Below, piece by piece: positions 10,301 through 17,460 of a stretch of 64,000 nucleotides of DNA. A program made the position numbers and the translations under genes. Each line of letters opens with the position of its first letter. Position 1 is the first letter of the stretch. Source of the stretch: Sphingomonas aerophila (GTDB lineage: Bacteria > Pseudomonadota > Alphaproteobacteria > Sphingomonadales > Sphingomonadaceae); contig NZ_JACIJK010000007.1 in the NCBI RefSeq assembly GCF_014199305.1, positions 1 to 64,000 on the forward strand, written 5' to 3'. The notes below the pieces were generated by a model. The model did not search any database. It was not told the origin of the DNA and was given only the letters and a program-made list of their open reading frames with translations.

Positions 10301-10640
10301 CGGTAAAGCCGATCGAGTTGCGCTTGGCGTTGGTCTGGCTTTGCAGCGAGGCGCGGTAGCCGGTGACCACCACATCCTCGTTGCCGGTGGCGGACGGGTC
10401 GGCTGGCGCCTGGGCGGCGTCATCGATTTGCGTCGGCTGGGTCTGGCCGGCGCCTTCCTGGGCCGCGGCGGCCGGAGCCGAAGGTGCGCTGCTGCTCGAT
10501 GAGGCGGTGGGGGCGCCCGGTATCGCGGGCTGCTGTGCGGGCTCCTGCGCCGTTTGCGCCATGGCGGGCCAGGCGGCCGTCGCGAACAATGTCGCGGTGA
10601 GAAACGCACGGCGGCCCCCACGGCATACGGATACCTTCAT
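7392..10640 (-). CDS. TonB-dependent receptor, probable carbohydrate transporter
   Basis: The 1082-residue outer-membrane receptor has a signal peptide ending at PAMAQ and a Pro/Ala/Gln-rich linker. A TonB box follows (EDVVVTGYRASLQ), then the plug domain (GFTDSIFAEDIGKFPDTNIA and GEGTNVAIRGLGTNF) and a long beta-barrel ending in the usual aromatic residue (IRGRF). Its size and plug motifs match the large receptors of Caulobacter, Xanthomonas and sphingomonads that import oligosaccharides. The start at 10640 has GGAGG six bases upstream; the ATG two codons earlier (10646) directly abuts that site and is less likely. It is divergent from a LacI regulator and has a promoter and operator-like palindrome just upstream. 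Confidence 0.92.
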   Translation of the reverse strand: MKVSVCRGGRRAFLTATLFATAAWPAMAQTAQEPAQQPAIPGAPTASSSSSAPSAPAAAAQEGAGQTQPTQIDDAAQAPADPSATGNEDVVVTGYRASLQSQTNAKRNSIGFTDSIFAEDIGKFPDTNIAESVNRIPGVTISREVTGEGTNVAIRGLGTNFTRVLLNGAPVAIASVRFDAQSTNREVDLDLLPTELFTQLTVSKSPVASQVEGGAAGTVNLRSARPFDNPKPFISYGVQATNGSNNKGKWGYRGYVLASATFGDFGILAGAAGVRNKFQVNGYETIGFTNPNLSAAQRPTGANPTGGGNFSIPATVPVNAGAGLVAGTVIDQAFLLARNPGATIDQIDNGLLPRLSRPRTEVGDRDRYNFIASAEWRPSDDFHFYIDGLYGKRTDDFQRTSMNWVVRNGAAIPTNTTYDRTDCSAGCVVTKGTYANSQFFLEYRPYYDTTEFYGVNPGAEFRINDFVKGDVQANYTHSDFHRESPTVLVITPPNSGIVVDYDNTGGGIPSVTTNVDLNNPANFGWNGGGRVNLNGEDRETETKGIRGSLLFGDEKRFSVRVGGAYDDTKRRITPFDNTNPWQNLICGNGPSITLPAPNTATTPCTGLNQPGTQVPGVAIAPGFPTFPGYWTFYTAGGAPIVYSGSAIPTSAVPSYLLPGSNGFITVDFDKLRNATSYDALLAASGETGTGSSGANGGLIREKVTGTFAEMNGIFDIGENTLRLNGGLRYVRTEQIVGGRISIPDPRNTLAGGAQIADGGRYPNTINFSTSTTLYSNFLPSASVAFDFAGKAVARASLSRTMTRPDPNSLLPGASFVQPSADVGTVGNSALDPYISNNLDLGFEFYTGREGVIAVAAFRKSITGFTVNGLTTVPFSFLNQYGITVDSLTQAQRDALGSRANGQPLNNVPIVIQQQVNSDGKLIVNGLEFQLTQPLDFLTQYIGVRGFGFQGNLTLIDQKGQGAGAPAVALGVAPTTYTLTGYYEGHGLSARLTYTYNEGSQGSGLNQNGLPAAAIFGQNFKQLDFSGNLDLSKVFGPKYLPTLVLNVINLTKESQASYFQFPNALFNQYNGGRQVLVGIRGRF

Positions 10641-10662
10641 CGTCATCCTCCCTTGGCCCGCG

Positions 10663-10676
10663 TGTTCACGGTAACA
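10663..10676. promoter_or_regulatory. LacI-type operator-like palindrome
   Basis: TGTTCACGGTAACA has perfect TGTT/AACA arms and a central CG, the usual form of LacI-family operators. It lies 23 bases before the receptor start and directly after the candidate -10 of the receptor promoter, so binding would block transcription. The divergent gene encodes a LacI-family protein. Confidence 0.6.
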
Positions 10677-10678
10677 TT

Positions 10679-10708
10679 ATTAAGCTTCGCATTTGTCGCG
10701 CTTGTCAA
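10679..10708 (-). promoter_or_regulatory. Candidate promoter of the TonB receptor gene
   Basis: On the minus strand a perfect TTGACA (10703-10708) is followed after 18 bases by CTTAAT (10679-10684), a fair -10 match. The operator-like palindrome begins two bases further on, at the expected transcription start. Confidence 0.5.
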
Positions 10709-10785
10709 TTGTCAGAAAATGCAGGTTGCAATAGCGTCGAAAGAAACCCCGAAGGGTGTGGCGGAAAAGCAATGACGGCGCGAGA

Positions 10786-11853
10786 ATGACGACTTCCCGC
10801 AACCCCACGATCCGGGATGTCGCGCGCCATGCCGGCGTTTCACACATGACGGTGTCACGCGTGATCAACGGCGATCACGCCGTGAAGTCGCGGACCCGAG
10901 CCTCGGTCGAGGCATCAATCAAGATGTTGCGCTTCACGCCCAACCTGGCGGCGCGAGCCCTATCCTCTGCGAAGCATCCGCACGTTGCGCTGCTGCATTG
11001 CTTCCCGAACCCGGGATCGCTCGGCGACTTCTTTATCCAGCTGCTTCAGTCGGCGACCCAGGCGCACGCGACGCTGATCATCCGAGAGATCGCGAATTCC
11101 AACGTGGACCGGGGCGTTGTTGAGGATCTGGTCGAGCGCAGGGTTCAGGGTGTCATACTTGCGCCGCCGCTCGCCGATGACGCGGTGCTTGTGTCATTGC
11201 TTCGTGAGGCCGGAATGGCAGTTGTCGCCACCGGATCGACCCACGGGAAACTGGGCGTGGCCTCGGTCGGAATCGATGACAGGACCGCGGCAAAGAACAT
11301 GACCGCCCACCTCGTTGGACTGGGCCACCGTCGGATCGGCTTTGTCCAGGGGCGTACAACCCACGCGTCCAGCGGGCTTCGGCTCGCAGGTTACCTGGAC
11401 GCCATCCTTGAAGCGGGTATCGAGCCGGTCGCCGACCTGATCGCAAAGGGCACCTACGACTATCAGTCGGGAATGGCTGCTGCCGATAAGCTGCTCTCGC
11501 TACCCCAGGCCCCGACCGCGATCTTCGCGAGTAATGACGACATGGCCGCGGCCGCCGTGTCTGTCGCTCATCGAAGGGGCATCGACGTGCCGTCCGGCCT
11601 TTCGATTTGCGGATTCGACGATGCGTCGCTGGCATCGTCGATTTGGCCGACTCTGACCACGGTACGTCGACCAACGGCCGAGCTGACCGCAACGCTGTTC
11701 CGCGTCCTGCTTTGCAGCATCTCGGGCAGCAGTTCCGACGCGCCTGTTGAAAGGATCGTCCTCCAGCATTCCATTGTTCATCGCGAGTCCGACGGACCTC
11801 CACCAACGGCTGCGTCTAACCAGATGCCCTGGCTGGTGAGCGGGGCAAGGTAA
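10786..11853 (+). CDS. LacI-family transcriptional regulator
   Basis: The 355-residue protein has an N-terminal LacI helix-turn-helix (TIRDVARHAGVSHMTVSRVI, about residues 7-30), the hinge region (LAARALSS), and a periplasmic-binding-protein-like sensor domain. The latter shows VGIDDRTAAKNMTAHLVGLG, GFVQGR, AIFASNDDMAAAAV and ICGFDDASLASSIWPTLTTV. It should bind a sugar or derivative and control the divergent TonB receptor and perhaps the glycosidase and oxidoreductase genes. The start at 10786 fits the HTH position; the frame extends 30 bases upstream. The ligand cannot be read from the sequence. Confidence 0.92.
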   Translation: MTTSRNPTIRDVARHAGVSHMTVSRVINGDHAVKSRTRASVEASIKMLRFTPNLAARALSSAKHPHVALLHCFPNPGSLGDFFIQLLQSATQAHATLIIREIANSNVDRGVVEDLVERRVQGVILAPPLADDAVLVSLLREAGMAVVATGSTHGKLGVASVGIDDRTAAKNMTAHLVGLGHRRIGFVQGRTTHASSGLRLAGYLDAILEAGIEPVADLIAKGTYDYQSGMAAADKLLSLPQAPTAIFASNDDMAAAAVSVAHRRGIDVPSGLSICGFDDASLASSIWPTLTTVRRPTAELTATLFRVLLCSISGSSSDAPVERIVLQHSIVHRESDGPPPTAASNQMPWLVSGAR

Positions 11854-12134
11854 GCCGCGTTCGCCCGGGGAGCGGAAGGAGGGATTTACCACAGGAGCCG
11901 AAGAACTCGTCCATTGCTGTCAGCTTCGAAACTCTTGGACAGGGTGAGCAACATTTCCTGTTCATCCCCGAGGCAAGCACGTTGAACGCGGTTCTGAACC
12001 CAATGCCGCCGATCCTTACGATAATCGCCCTTACTGGACTTGAGGATAGACGGTTTCGGTCCGGATCTCTGTCCCGCCCAGAGGCACAGGATCACCAACC
12101 TTTCCGCCGTTGCTCCGAGACTGAAATCCTCGAC

Positions 12135-12659
12135 TTATTCGAATGTCGGGGCCGAAATGCTGAGCTCGCGCAAGCGCTCGGCAGTCTGGAAAGCGAGCTT
12201 TGCCAACTCAGCTGAAAGGGCGGGCGAAATCTCGTCGCGCGGCTCTGGATCGAATACGCAGAGCATGCCGATCGGCAACTGCTCTGAGAAAAGCTGCACC
12301 CCTACATATGAGCGCAAGGTTCCGTCCTCGACGAAAGGATTTCCTACAAAGCGTTCGTCAAGTTCGGCATCGAGAACGGTAAAGGTCGGTTCCTTGGAGG
12401 AGAGAGCGTGATCGCAGAACGAGGATTGCCGCCTGTACGGGCCAGTGGGCAACCCTGCCGCCGCAATGAAGTACAGCCAGTCCTGCGAGGCGATCGAAAT
12501 TCCCGCCATCTGGGTGCCAGCTACCTGCTTGGCCTTGAGAACAATGGCGTCCAGCACCGGATCGCCGGCCGCCTGCAGGGCAGCGGAGGCCTGAACCTGC
12601 CGCTGCCTGTGCTCCTCGTCAGGAGAGGTAACTGCCACGCTGTAATACGAGATACTCAT
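12135..12659 (-). CDS. Stand-alone GAF-domain protein
   Basis: The 174-residue protein is almost entirely one GAF domain (about residues 30-165). It shows signatures of the stand-alone bacterial group: FCDHALSSKEPTFTVLDAEL, RFVGNPFV, RSYVGVQLFSEQLPIGMLCV and FDPEPR. No output domain, signal peptide or membrane segment is seen. GAF domains bind small ligands or chromophores, or sense redox; the Cys in FCDHAL is conserved in this group, but its role is unclear. A GTGAG-like ribosome site precedes the ATG at 12659. It stands alone between regions without genes and may act on a separate kinase or cyclase. Confidence 0.8.
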   Translation of the reverse strand: MSISYYSVAVTSPDEEHRQRQVQASAALQAAGDPVLDAIVLKAKQVAGTQMAGISIASQDWLYFIAAAGLPTGPYRRQSSFCDHALSSKEPTFTVLDAELDERFVGNPFVEDGTLRSYVGVQLFSEQLPIGMLCVFDPEPRDEISPALSAELAKLAFQTAERLRELSISAPTFE

Positions 12660-13119
12660 AGCTCACCGTCAATTTAGCGGTCTTGTTGCAACAATCCGTT
12701 CGGTTTGCTCGGCAAGAACAAACCAGAGCGGATCAATCGCAGCTTATCTGGCATCATATGTTGTATACGCCAGAAAAAGGTATCGTTATTCGGTCGTTAG
12801 CCGGATCACGCGGTCGAACGCCAGATGCGGCGCGCCCCTTGCTCTCGTTGCATTGCAGCAGGAGGCAGCGGATCACGCGTCGGACAATGATCGCAGGCGG
12901 CCAGCAAGCGGAGGGTTTGCCGAGGGCCTGTTCCGCTTACCCCTGGTCAGTACCTGCCCAAAAGCTTGTCGGAACTGAACTTCCGAAGGCGTGACAACCA
13001 CTCCTTCAGTAATGCCGCAAAATGTGAGGTAGCCACGAGAGGGTGGGCGCCGACCACCGTAACGCCGGATCAGCCGATCCGAGCAGAACAGGGCAGGGGC
13101 CGCTCGCGACCGAGCTGAG
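12660..13119. other. Intergenic region, no gene seen
   Basis: About 460 bases between the GAF gene and the RTX-like gene. A plus-strand frame at 12683-12994 stays open but has no recognisable product or codon pattern. No strong hairpin was found. Confidence 0.4.
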
Positions 13120-13425
13120 CTAGATCAGCACAGATCCATCGTCAGCGCTTAACCAGCCGCCTTGGTCATAAAAGCCATAGCGTCCTACAAATTCGACCGC
13201 GAAGTCATTGCTTTCCAAACGGCCGTTATCGTTAACGTCGGCAATCAGGAACGTGTTGCCGCCGCGTTGAGCATAGCCGACCTGGATCTCGCCGTCACCG
13301 CCACCAGGCAATGCCATGCCGACCCGCAGCACCCCGTCCAGCCGCCCGGCAAAGACGCTATCGGCACCTTCGAAGCTGATCCGATCGGCTTCTTCGTACC
13401 ATCCCATCTCGATGTCGGTCACCAA
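13120..13425 (-). CDS. C-terminal part of the RTX-like protein, displaced by a frameshift
   Basis: The 101-codon frame continues the preceding repeat protein in another phase. It contains DRISFEGADSVFAG and NTFLIADVNDNGRLESNDFA, which mirrors the module ETLLVGDSDDNGRLDSNDFA in the upstream frame (13419-14483). Its apparent ATG is internal to the original protein: adding one T within GATTGG near 13425 would join the frames as PDLVTDIEMG, matching PDLIIDFAGAG in the first half. On its own it probably is not translated unless ribosomes restart. It is part of a secreted calcium-binding protein. Confidence 0.6.
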   Translation of the reverse strand: MVTDIEMGWYEEADRISFEGADSVFAGRLDGVLRVGMALPGGGDGEIQVGYAQRGGNTFLIADVNDNGRLESNDFAVEFVGRYGFYDQGGWLSADDGSVLI

Positions 13426-14483
13426 TCGGGGCGCGCGAACGTGGAGTCGGGCTCGGCGCCGCTCAGGTCGAATATGAAATAGTCTACGTCGGCGCCGCCG
13501 GTCAGCGTATCCTTGCCTGGGCCGCCAAAGAGGCTGTCAGGACCCACCCCGCCGTCTAGCAGATCGTTACCGGCACCTGCGACCATCTGGTCACCGTCAT
13601 CGCCGCCAAAGAGTTTGTCGTCGCCGTCGCCGCCATTCAACTCGTCCTCGCCTTCGCCCCCGATCAGCGTGTCGCGGCCGCTACCGCCATAAAGGCGATC
13701 GAAGTCATCGCCGCCATCAAGATGATCGTTACCGTCGCCGCCAAAGAGCTGATCGAAGTCGCCGTTCCCGGTCAGGCGGTCGTTGCCAGCCTCGCCATGT
13801 AACTCGTCATAGCCATAGCCGCTGGTGAGCGTATCGTTGCCGTCGCCGCCATACATCGTGGCGAAGCCGACAGACTGAAGCACGTCGTTGCCGCTGCCGC
13901 CGTAAAGGAAGTCCCAGCCATCACCGGACAACAACTGATCATTGCCATCATAGCCGATCAGCACGTCCGCCAACCTGTCCAGTCCCCTCAGCACGTCGTC
14001 GCCGTTCGTGCCAACAATGGCGGCTCTCGTGTCGCCAAGATCTTCCCGGATGAACTGATGGTCGCCCGCCAAGCGGACCGCGAAATCGTTGCTGTCTAGC
14101 CTGCCATTGTCGTCGCTGTCCCCGACCAGCAAAGTTTCGTCGCCTTGGGTGGCCCAGAAAAGGTCCGTCAAGCCGTTCCCCCGCTCCCCAAGCGGAGCTC
14201 CAACGACAAGAGGTCCGCTTGCCGGGCCGGCCAGAGTTATGGGCCGCTCCAGGTCAAGGGGCCAGATCCGAAGCGTGTCTCCGCCTTCCCGACCCGCGCC
14301 CGCGAAATCGATGATGAGGTCAGGCGCTGCGAGCGTGGAGTCGAGCTCATCGACATAGAACCTGAACTCGTTTTCGCCCCCACCGCCCTCCAGGATATCG
14401 GCGCCGCCCCGTCCCGCGATCTCATCCCAATCGCTGCCCCCGACCAGCCAATCTGACGAATTGGTGCCCTCAATGACCGACAC
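13419..14483 (-). CDS. RTX-type (hemolysin repeat) calcium-binding protein, frameshifted near its end
   Basis: The 354-residue product contains about fifteen nonapeptide repeats of the GGxGxDxLx type between about residues 165 and 340 (for example YGGSGNDVLQ and FGGDGNDHLDGGDDFDRLYG). These fold into calcium-binding beta-rolls. Before them is a module with IIDFAGAGREGGDTLRI and DNGRLDSNDFAVRL, like C-terminal modules of serralysin-type and other type I-secreted proteins. There is no N-terminal signal peptide, consistent with type I secretion. No catalytic domain is visible, so it may be a surface or matrix protein. The frame ends at FARPDW and resumes in another phase at 13425. No type I exporter genes lie nearby. 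Confidence 0.75.
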   Translation of the reverse strand: MSVIEGTNSSDWLVGGSDWDEIAGRGGADILEGGGGENEFRFYVDELDSTLAAPDLIIDFAGAGREGGDTLRIWPLDLERPITLAGPASGPLVVGAPLGERGNGLTDLFWATQGDETLLVGDSDDNGRLDSNDFAVRLAGDHQFIREDLGDTRAAIVGTNGDDVLRGLDRLADVLIGYDGNDQLLSGDGWDFLYGGSGNDVLQSVGFATMYGGDGNDTLTSGYGYDELHGEAGNDRLTGNGDFDQLFGGDGNDHLDGGDDFDRLYGGSGRDTLIGGEGEDELNGGDGDDKLFGGDDGDQMVAGAGNDLLDGGVGPDSLFGGPGKDTLTGGADVDYFIFDLSGAEPDSTFARPDW

Positions 14484-14844
14484 GGCCCATCTCCCAGCGC
14501 GCTGCCGCTCCGACGGGCGCAGCCGGCCAACAAATGATACATCAGACAGTGGCTGGTCCGCATAAGGAAAAGCAGGCGGCCTTTATCCGTAGGGGCGGCA
14601 GATTGAGAGTGGGGGGGGGCGCCAGCGGCATCGGGTCATTATGCGCTTAGCCGCAGAGGAGAGCTACGCAGCGCCCTTAGGCGAGACGTACGCCTAGCTG
14701 TTCGCGAGGTAACAAGGCTGAGCCTCTTGCCCCCTGACGCTTCCGTCCCGCGCTAGTCTCGAAGGACGGTTCAGTGTAGGCGGGAGCCAAGCCCTCAGGG
14801 CGAGCGTTTCACCCAAACCACACCTCCAGTTCGGAGCCGCCGTC
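14484..14844. other. Intergenic region with a nine-G tract
   Basis: About 360 bases upstream of the RTX-like gene with no gene seen. It contains a run of nine G at 14611-14619, 128 bases before the RTX start, where promoter elements could lie. Confidence 0.45.
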
Positions 14845-14991
14845 ATAGCACGCAAGCCAAACTACGATTTCGAGCGCCGCGAGCGCGAGCGGACCAAGGC
14901 GGCCGAGGCTGCCAAGAAGGCGCAGGCCAAGGCGGAGAAGCGGGCGGCGGGGCAGGGTGCGTCGGACGCGGACCAGTCAGGCGAACCTTAA
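14845..14991 (+). CDS. Small basic coiled-coil-like protein with an ATA in the start position
   Basis: A 48-codon frame reads (M)ARKPNYDFERRERERTKAAE followed by an Ala/Lys-rich helix (AAKKAQAKAEKRAAGQ). This closely resembles small sphingomonad proteins that I recall beginning MARKPNYDFERRERxR. The codon in the Met position is ATA, not ATG, and no ATG, GTG or TTG occurs upstream in frame for many codons. GGAG stands eight bases before the ATA, as a ribosome site should. Either AUA is used as a poor start, or the gene is silenced by one mutation, or there is a sequencing error. Function unknown. It ends 11 bases before rsgA. Confidence 0.5.
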   Translation: MARKPNYDFERRERERTKAAEAAKKAQAKAEKRAAGQGASDADQSGEP

Positions 14992-15002
14992 GCCTGCCAG
15001 CG

Positions 15003-16037
15003 ATGGAAATGTCTGACCCCACCCTCGCGGAGCTAGGCTGGAACGCATTCTTCCGCGAGCAGGTATCGGCCGAGCAGAGCCGCCGTTGCCAGCCTGTCCG
15101 GGTCATGTCGGTCCATCGCGGAAGGGTGACCGTTTCGGGCGAGGGCTTTCAAGACTCGATCTCATCCAGCTTTGCCGCCCAGGCGGGAGCGGAGGATCGA
15201 CCGACCGTCGGCGACTGGTTGCTGATAGACCGGACTACCGGAACCATAGAGCGCATCCTTAATCGGGTGAGCTTGTTCAAGCGGCCTGCCCCGGGCGATG
15301 ATCGCCGGGTCCAGCTGATCGCCGCGAACGTCGATACCCTGTTTATCGTCACATCGTGCGACCAAGACTTCAACGTCGCGCGCCTCGAACGCTATCTTGT
15401 GCTCGCGGGCGAGGCGGGGGTTAGTCCGGTTGTCGTCCTCACGAAAGCCGACCTGTCACCCTCACCCGAAGCATTGGCGGATGCGGCGCGCGCACTCCAG
15501 TCAGGGCTGCGGGTGGAGGTGGTCGACGGGCGCGATCTGACGCGCTCTGTCAGCCTCGCTGAATATTGCGGGTTCGGGCAAACGGTCGCGCTGGTAGGAT
15601 CGTCAGGGGTCGGCAAGTCGACGCTCGTGAACACATTGAAGGGATCGGACAGCATCGCGACGCAGGCCGTTCGCGAGGACGACGGCAAAGGCCGGCACAC
15701 GACGACGGTGCGCGAAATGCATCGCGTAGCAGGTTTGGTCGACGGGGGCGGCTGGCTGGTGGATACCCCGGGGATGCGTGAGCTCCAGGTGTCGGAAGCG
15801 GCCTCCGGGGTCGCGGAGGTTTTCGACGACATTGTTGGCGTCACGTTGGAGTGTCGCTTTGCCAACTGCACGCATGGTGGCGAGCCCGGATGCGCCGTTC
15901 AGGATGCGATGGCCAAAGGCGATCTTGATCCCGCTCGCTTCGAACGGTGGCGCAAGCTTGCCGACGAAAACGCCGAAAACACCGGCGTTGCAGCCGTTCG
16001 TCGATCTCGCCCGGGCAAGCGCCCAAGCAAGAGATGA
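15003..16037 (+). CDS. rsgA: Ribosome small-subunit biogenesis GTPase RsgA
   Basis: The 344-residue protein shows the RsgA architecture: an N-terminal OB-fold (about 30-90), then a circularly permuted GTPase in which the G4 motif TKAD (147-150) precedes the P-loop GSSGVGKS (199-206) and the G3 motif DTPG. A C-terminal zinc site follows, with Cys and His in CRFANCTHGGEPGC. RsgA is a late 30S maturation factor whose GTP hydrolysis is stimulated by the ribosome. The start at 15003 or the ATG two codons later (15009) are both possible. The upstream neighbour is a tiny basic protein, perhaps cotranscribed. Confidence 0.95.
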   Translation: MEMSDPTLAELGWNAFFREQVSAEQSRRCQPVRVMSVHRGRVTVSGEGFQDSISSSFAAQAGAEDRPTVGDWLLIDRTTGTIERILNRVSLFKRPAPGDDRRVQLIAANVDTLFIVTSCDQDFNVARLERYLVLAGEAGVSPVVVLTKADLSPSPEALADAARALQSGLRVEVVDGRDLTRSVSLAEYCGFGQTVALVGSSGVGKSTLVNTLKGSDSIATQAVREDDGKGRHTTTVREMHRVAGLVDGGGWLVDTPGMRELQVSEAASGVAEVFDDIVGVTLECRFANCTHGGEPGCAVQDAMAKGDLDPARFERWRKLADENAENTGVAAVRRSRPGKRPSKR

Positions 16038-16112
16038 CGATCAGCTGATCCTTTCCCGCACCTCAGGAGCGCAAGCGACGTCCTGCGCGGCCGGATCCGG
16101 ATGCCGACCTGA

Positions 16113-16451
16113 TTAGCGCTGCTTTTTGGCGATGGTCGCGGTGAAATCTGGATCCTTTTTCGCAACCCAGTCCACGAATTTGCGAATGTTAGGGTTGGCC
16201 AACAGGATCTCCACATTCGTCCCATGGCGCTGAAGTTCGGAATTGGTGAAGTTGGTGATTAATGTCTGCTGGCAGATCGGGTGCATGGGAACAACATCGC
16301 GTCCGCCTCGGCTCTTGGGCACGGGATGGTGCCAGACGATTGTCTTGCCCGTGGGCCTGCCACATAGCCAGCAAGCGGGGGCTGCCGCAGGAGCGTCGTC
16401 CTCGGGATGCAGGTCTGCACAAGGGTCCTGTCTTGAATGTCTGCGGGCCAT
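16113..16451 (-). CDS. HNH endonuclease domain protein
   Basis: The 112-residue protein carries a compact HNH-like fold with a zinc site: CWLCG (Cys27, Cys30), the catalytic His pair in WHHPVPKSRGG (His41-His42), then HPIC (His57, Cys60). Asn-containing residues follow in TLITNFTNSEL. The pattern matches small stand-alone HNH proteins of Alphaproteobacteria, whose biological role is mostly unknown; they are nicking or restriction-like enzymes, or domesticated nucleases. The N terminus is polar and disordered. It is followed on the same strand by no close partner; the unknown 120-residue gene lies 48 bases upstream and may be cotranscribed. Confidence 0.75.
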   Translation of the reverse strand: MARRHSRQDPCADLHPEDDAPAAAPACWLCGRPTGKTIVWHHPVPKSRGGRDVVPMHPICQQTLITNFTNSELQRHGTNVEILLANPNIRKFVDWVAKKDPDFTATIAKKQR

Positions 16452-16499
16452 GCCCTGCTGATCTTTCTTGTTCTAGAGACTTGCGCACCCGCCGGTGCG

Positions 16500-16862
16500 T
16501 CACCCCTGATAGCGTGATGTGTTCGTAAAACCCTGATTTGTCTTGGTCATCTTGGCAAGCTTGCGGAGGTTGGCCCGGACGTGCCGATCGAACCGACGAT
16601 CGTCATATATGCCCGTCATGTTGTATTCATCCTGTGCAGACATTTCCTTGATCTGCGTAGCGAACGCGGCCTGATCATCGGTTCGCCGGCCGGCCATCAG
16701 GGTTCGGCAGACCCATTCTTCGGCTGCCGCCTTGTCATAGTCGTCACGAGCCTCATACCCGCGCTTGTCGGCCGCCGCTTGATCAAGCCTTGCTGCCGCC
16801 AGCCGACTTTCGAGCCATATGCGGACCTGTTGACTATCCCATGCTTCTGGAGCTTCGCTCAT
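16500..16862 (-). CDS. Hypothetical small charged protein
   Basis: The 120-residue product starts MSEAPEAWDSQQ, is rich in Asp, Arg and Ala, and is probably helical (QVRIWLESRLAAARLDQAAA). No known motif, signal peptide or membrane segment was recognised. It lies 48 bases before the HNH gene on the same strand, so they may share a transcript. Codon use looks genuine but the product is unknown to me. Confidence 0.5.
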   Translation of the reverse strand: MSEAPEAWDSQQVRIWLESRLAAARLDQAAADKRGYEARDDYDKAAAEEWVCRTLMAGRRTDDQAAFATQIKEMSAQDEYNMTGIYDDRRFDRHVRANLRKLAKMTKTNQGFTNTSRYQG

Positions 16863-17052
16863 CGCGCTCTCAACCTAGACCGCACCCTGCTAGCTGAAAG
16901 TTTGCCGCCTGGAGACGCCCTGAAGGCCCAAGGATCCAGTCGGTGCCGACAGCGTCGCTCGACGCAACAGCCTGCGTCCTGCCTGGTCCAGCTCGACACC
17001 ATCGCTGGACCTCCGCGTCAGCCATCCGGGGCGCCTCGGCCGTTTATCGGCC

Positions 17053-17460
17053 TTAGAGCAGCGGCCGTCTCATGGCGGCAAACCCAATGAAGAGTGCTTG
17101 AAGCCGTGGTGATGCCACGCCCGCGATCAATCCTTTCACCTCGTCAAGCAGGTGGTCAGGCGAATTTTCCCCTTGAGAGATGGTGGTCATCGCGAATGTG
17201 CCAAATTCGCGTTCCGTGATGAGCCTGCGACTATGAACGTGGACGGCGGTATGCCTGGCGTCCAACGAGATGCGCGACATGCACCGATCCACTAGATCAC
17301 GCGGTCCTTCAAACGCCTGAAGGAAACGAGAGCCGTCGTAGAGCAATAGGCCAGATATGCTGTCCCGCTGGTTGTGGCGCTGACACTGGCTGAGCAGTGA
17401 CGCGAAGTCGCTGCGCGCAAACGATGCTTCAGCTCTGCTGTGGTAAGTGATCTGGAGCAT
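17053..17460 (-). CDS. BLUF-domain blue-light sensor protein
   Basis: The 135-residue protein is essentially one BLUF domain, which binds FAD and senses blue light. The key residues keep the spacing of AppA: Tyr6 in ITYHS, Asn30 in QRHNQRDSISGLLLY, Gln48 in RFLQAFEG, and Met91. The position of the semi-conserved Trp (AppA Trp104) is Phe89 here (FGTFAM). A single BLUF domain with a short helical tail normally signals by binding a partner protein. No partner is adjacent, but the LOV kinase at 25179 is a second blue-light receptor in the window. ATG 17460 begins MLQITYHS as expected. Confidence 0.88.
   Translation of the reverse strand: MLQITYHSRAEASFARSDFASLLSQCQRHNQRDSISGLLLYDGSRFLQAFEGPRDLVDRCMSRISLDARHTAVHVHSRRLITEREFGTFAMTTISQGENSPDHLLDEVKGLIAGVASPRLQALFIGFAAMRRPLL

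Noticed and set aside
13500-14000. Short regularly spaced DNA repeats that might be a CRISPR or tandem array
   Set aside because: They are imperfect, 27-base-periodic and in frame, encoding RTX nonapeptide repeats; there are no unique spacers.
16113-16862. Possible phage or restriction island because of the HNH nuclease
   Set aside because: No integrase, capsid, terminase, methyltransferase or attachment repeat is seen around it.
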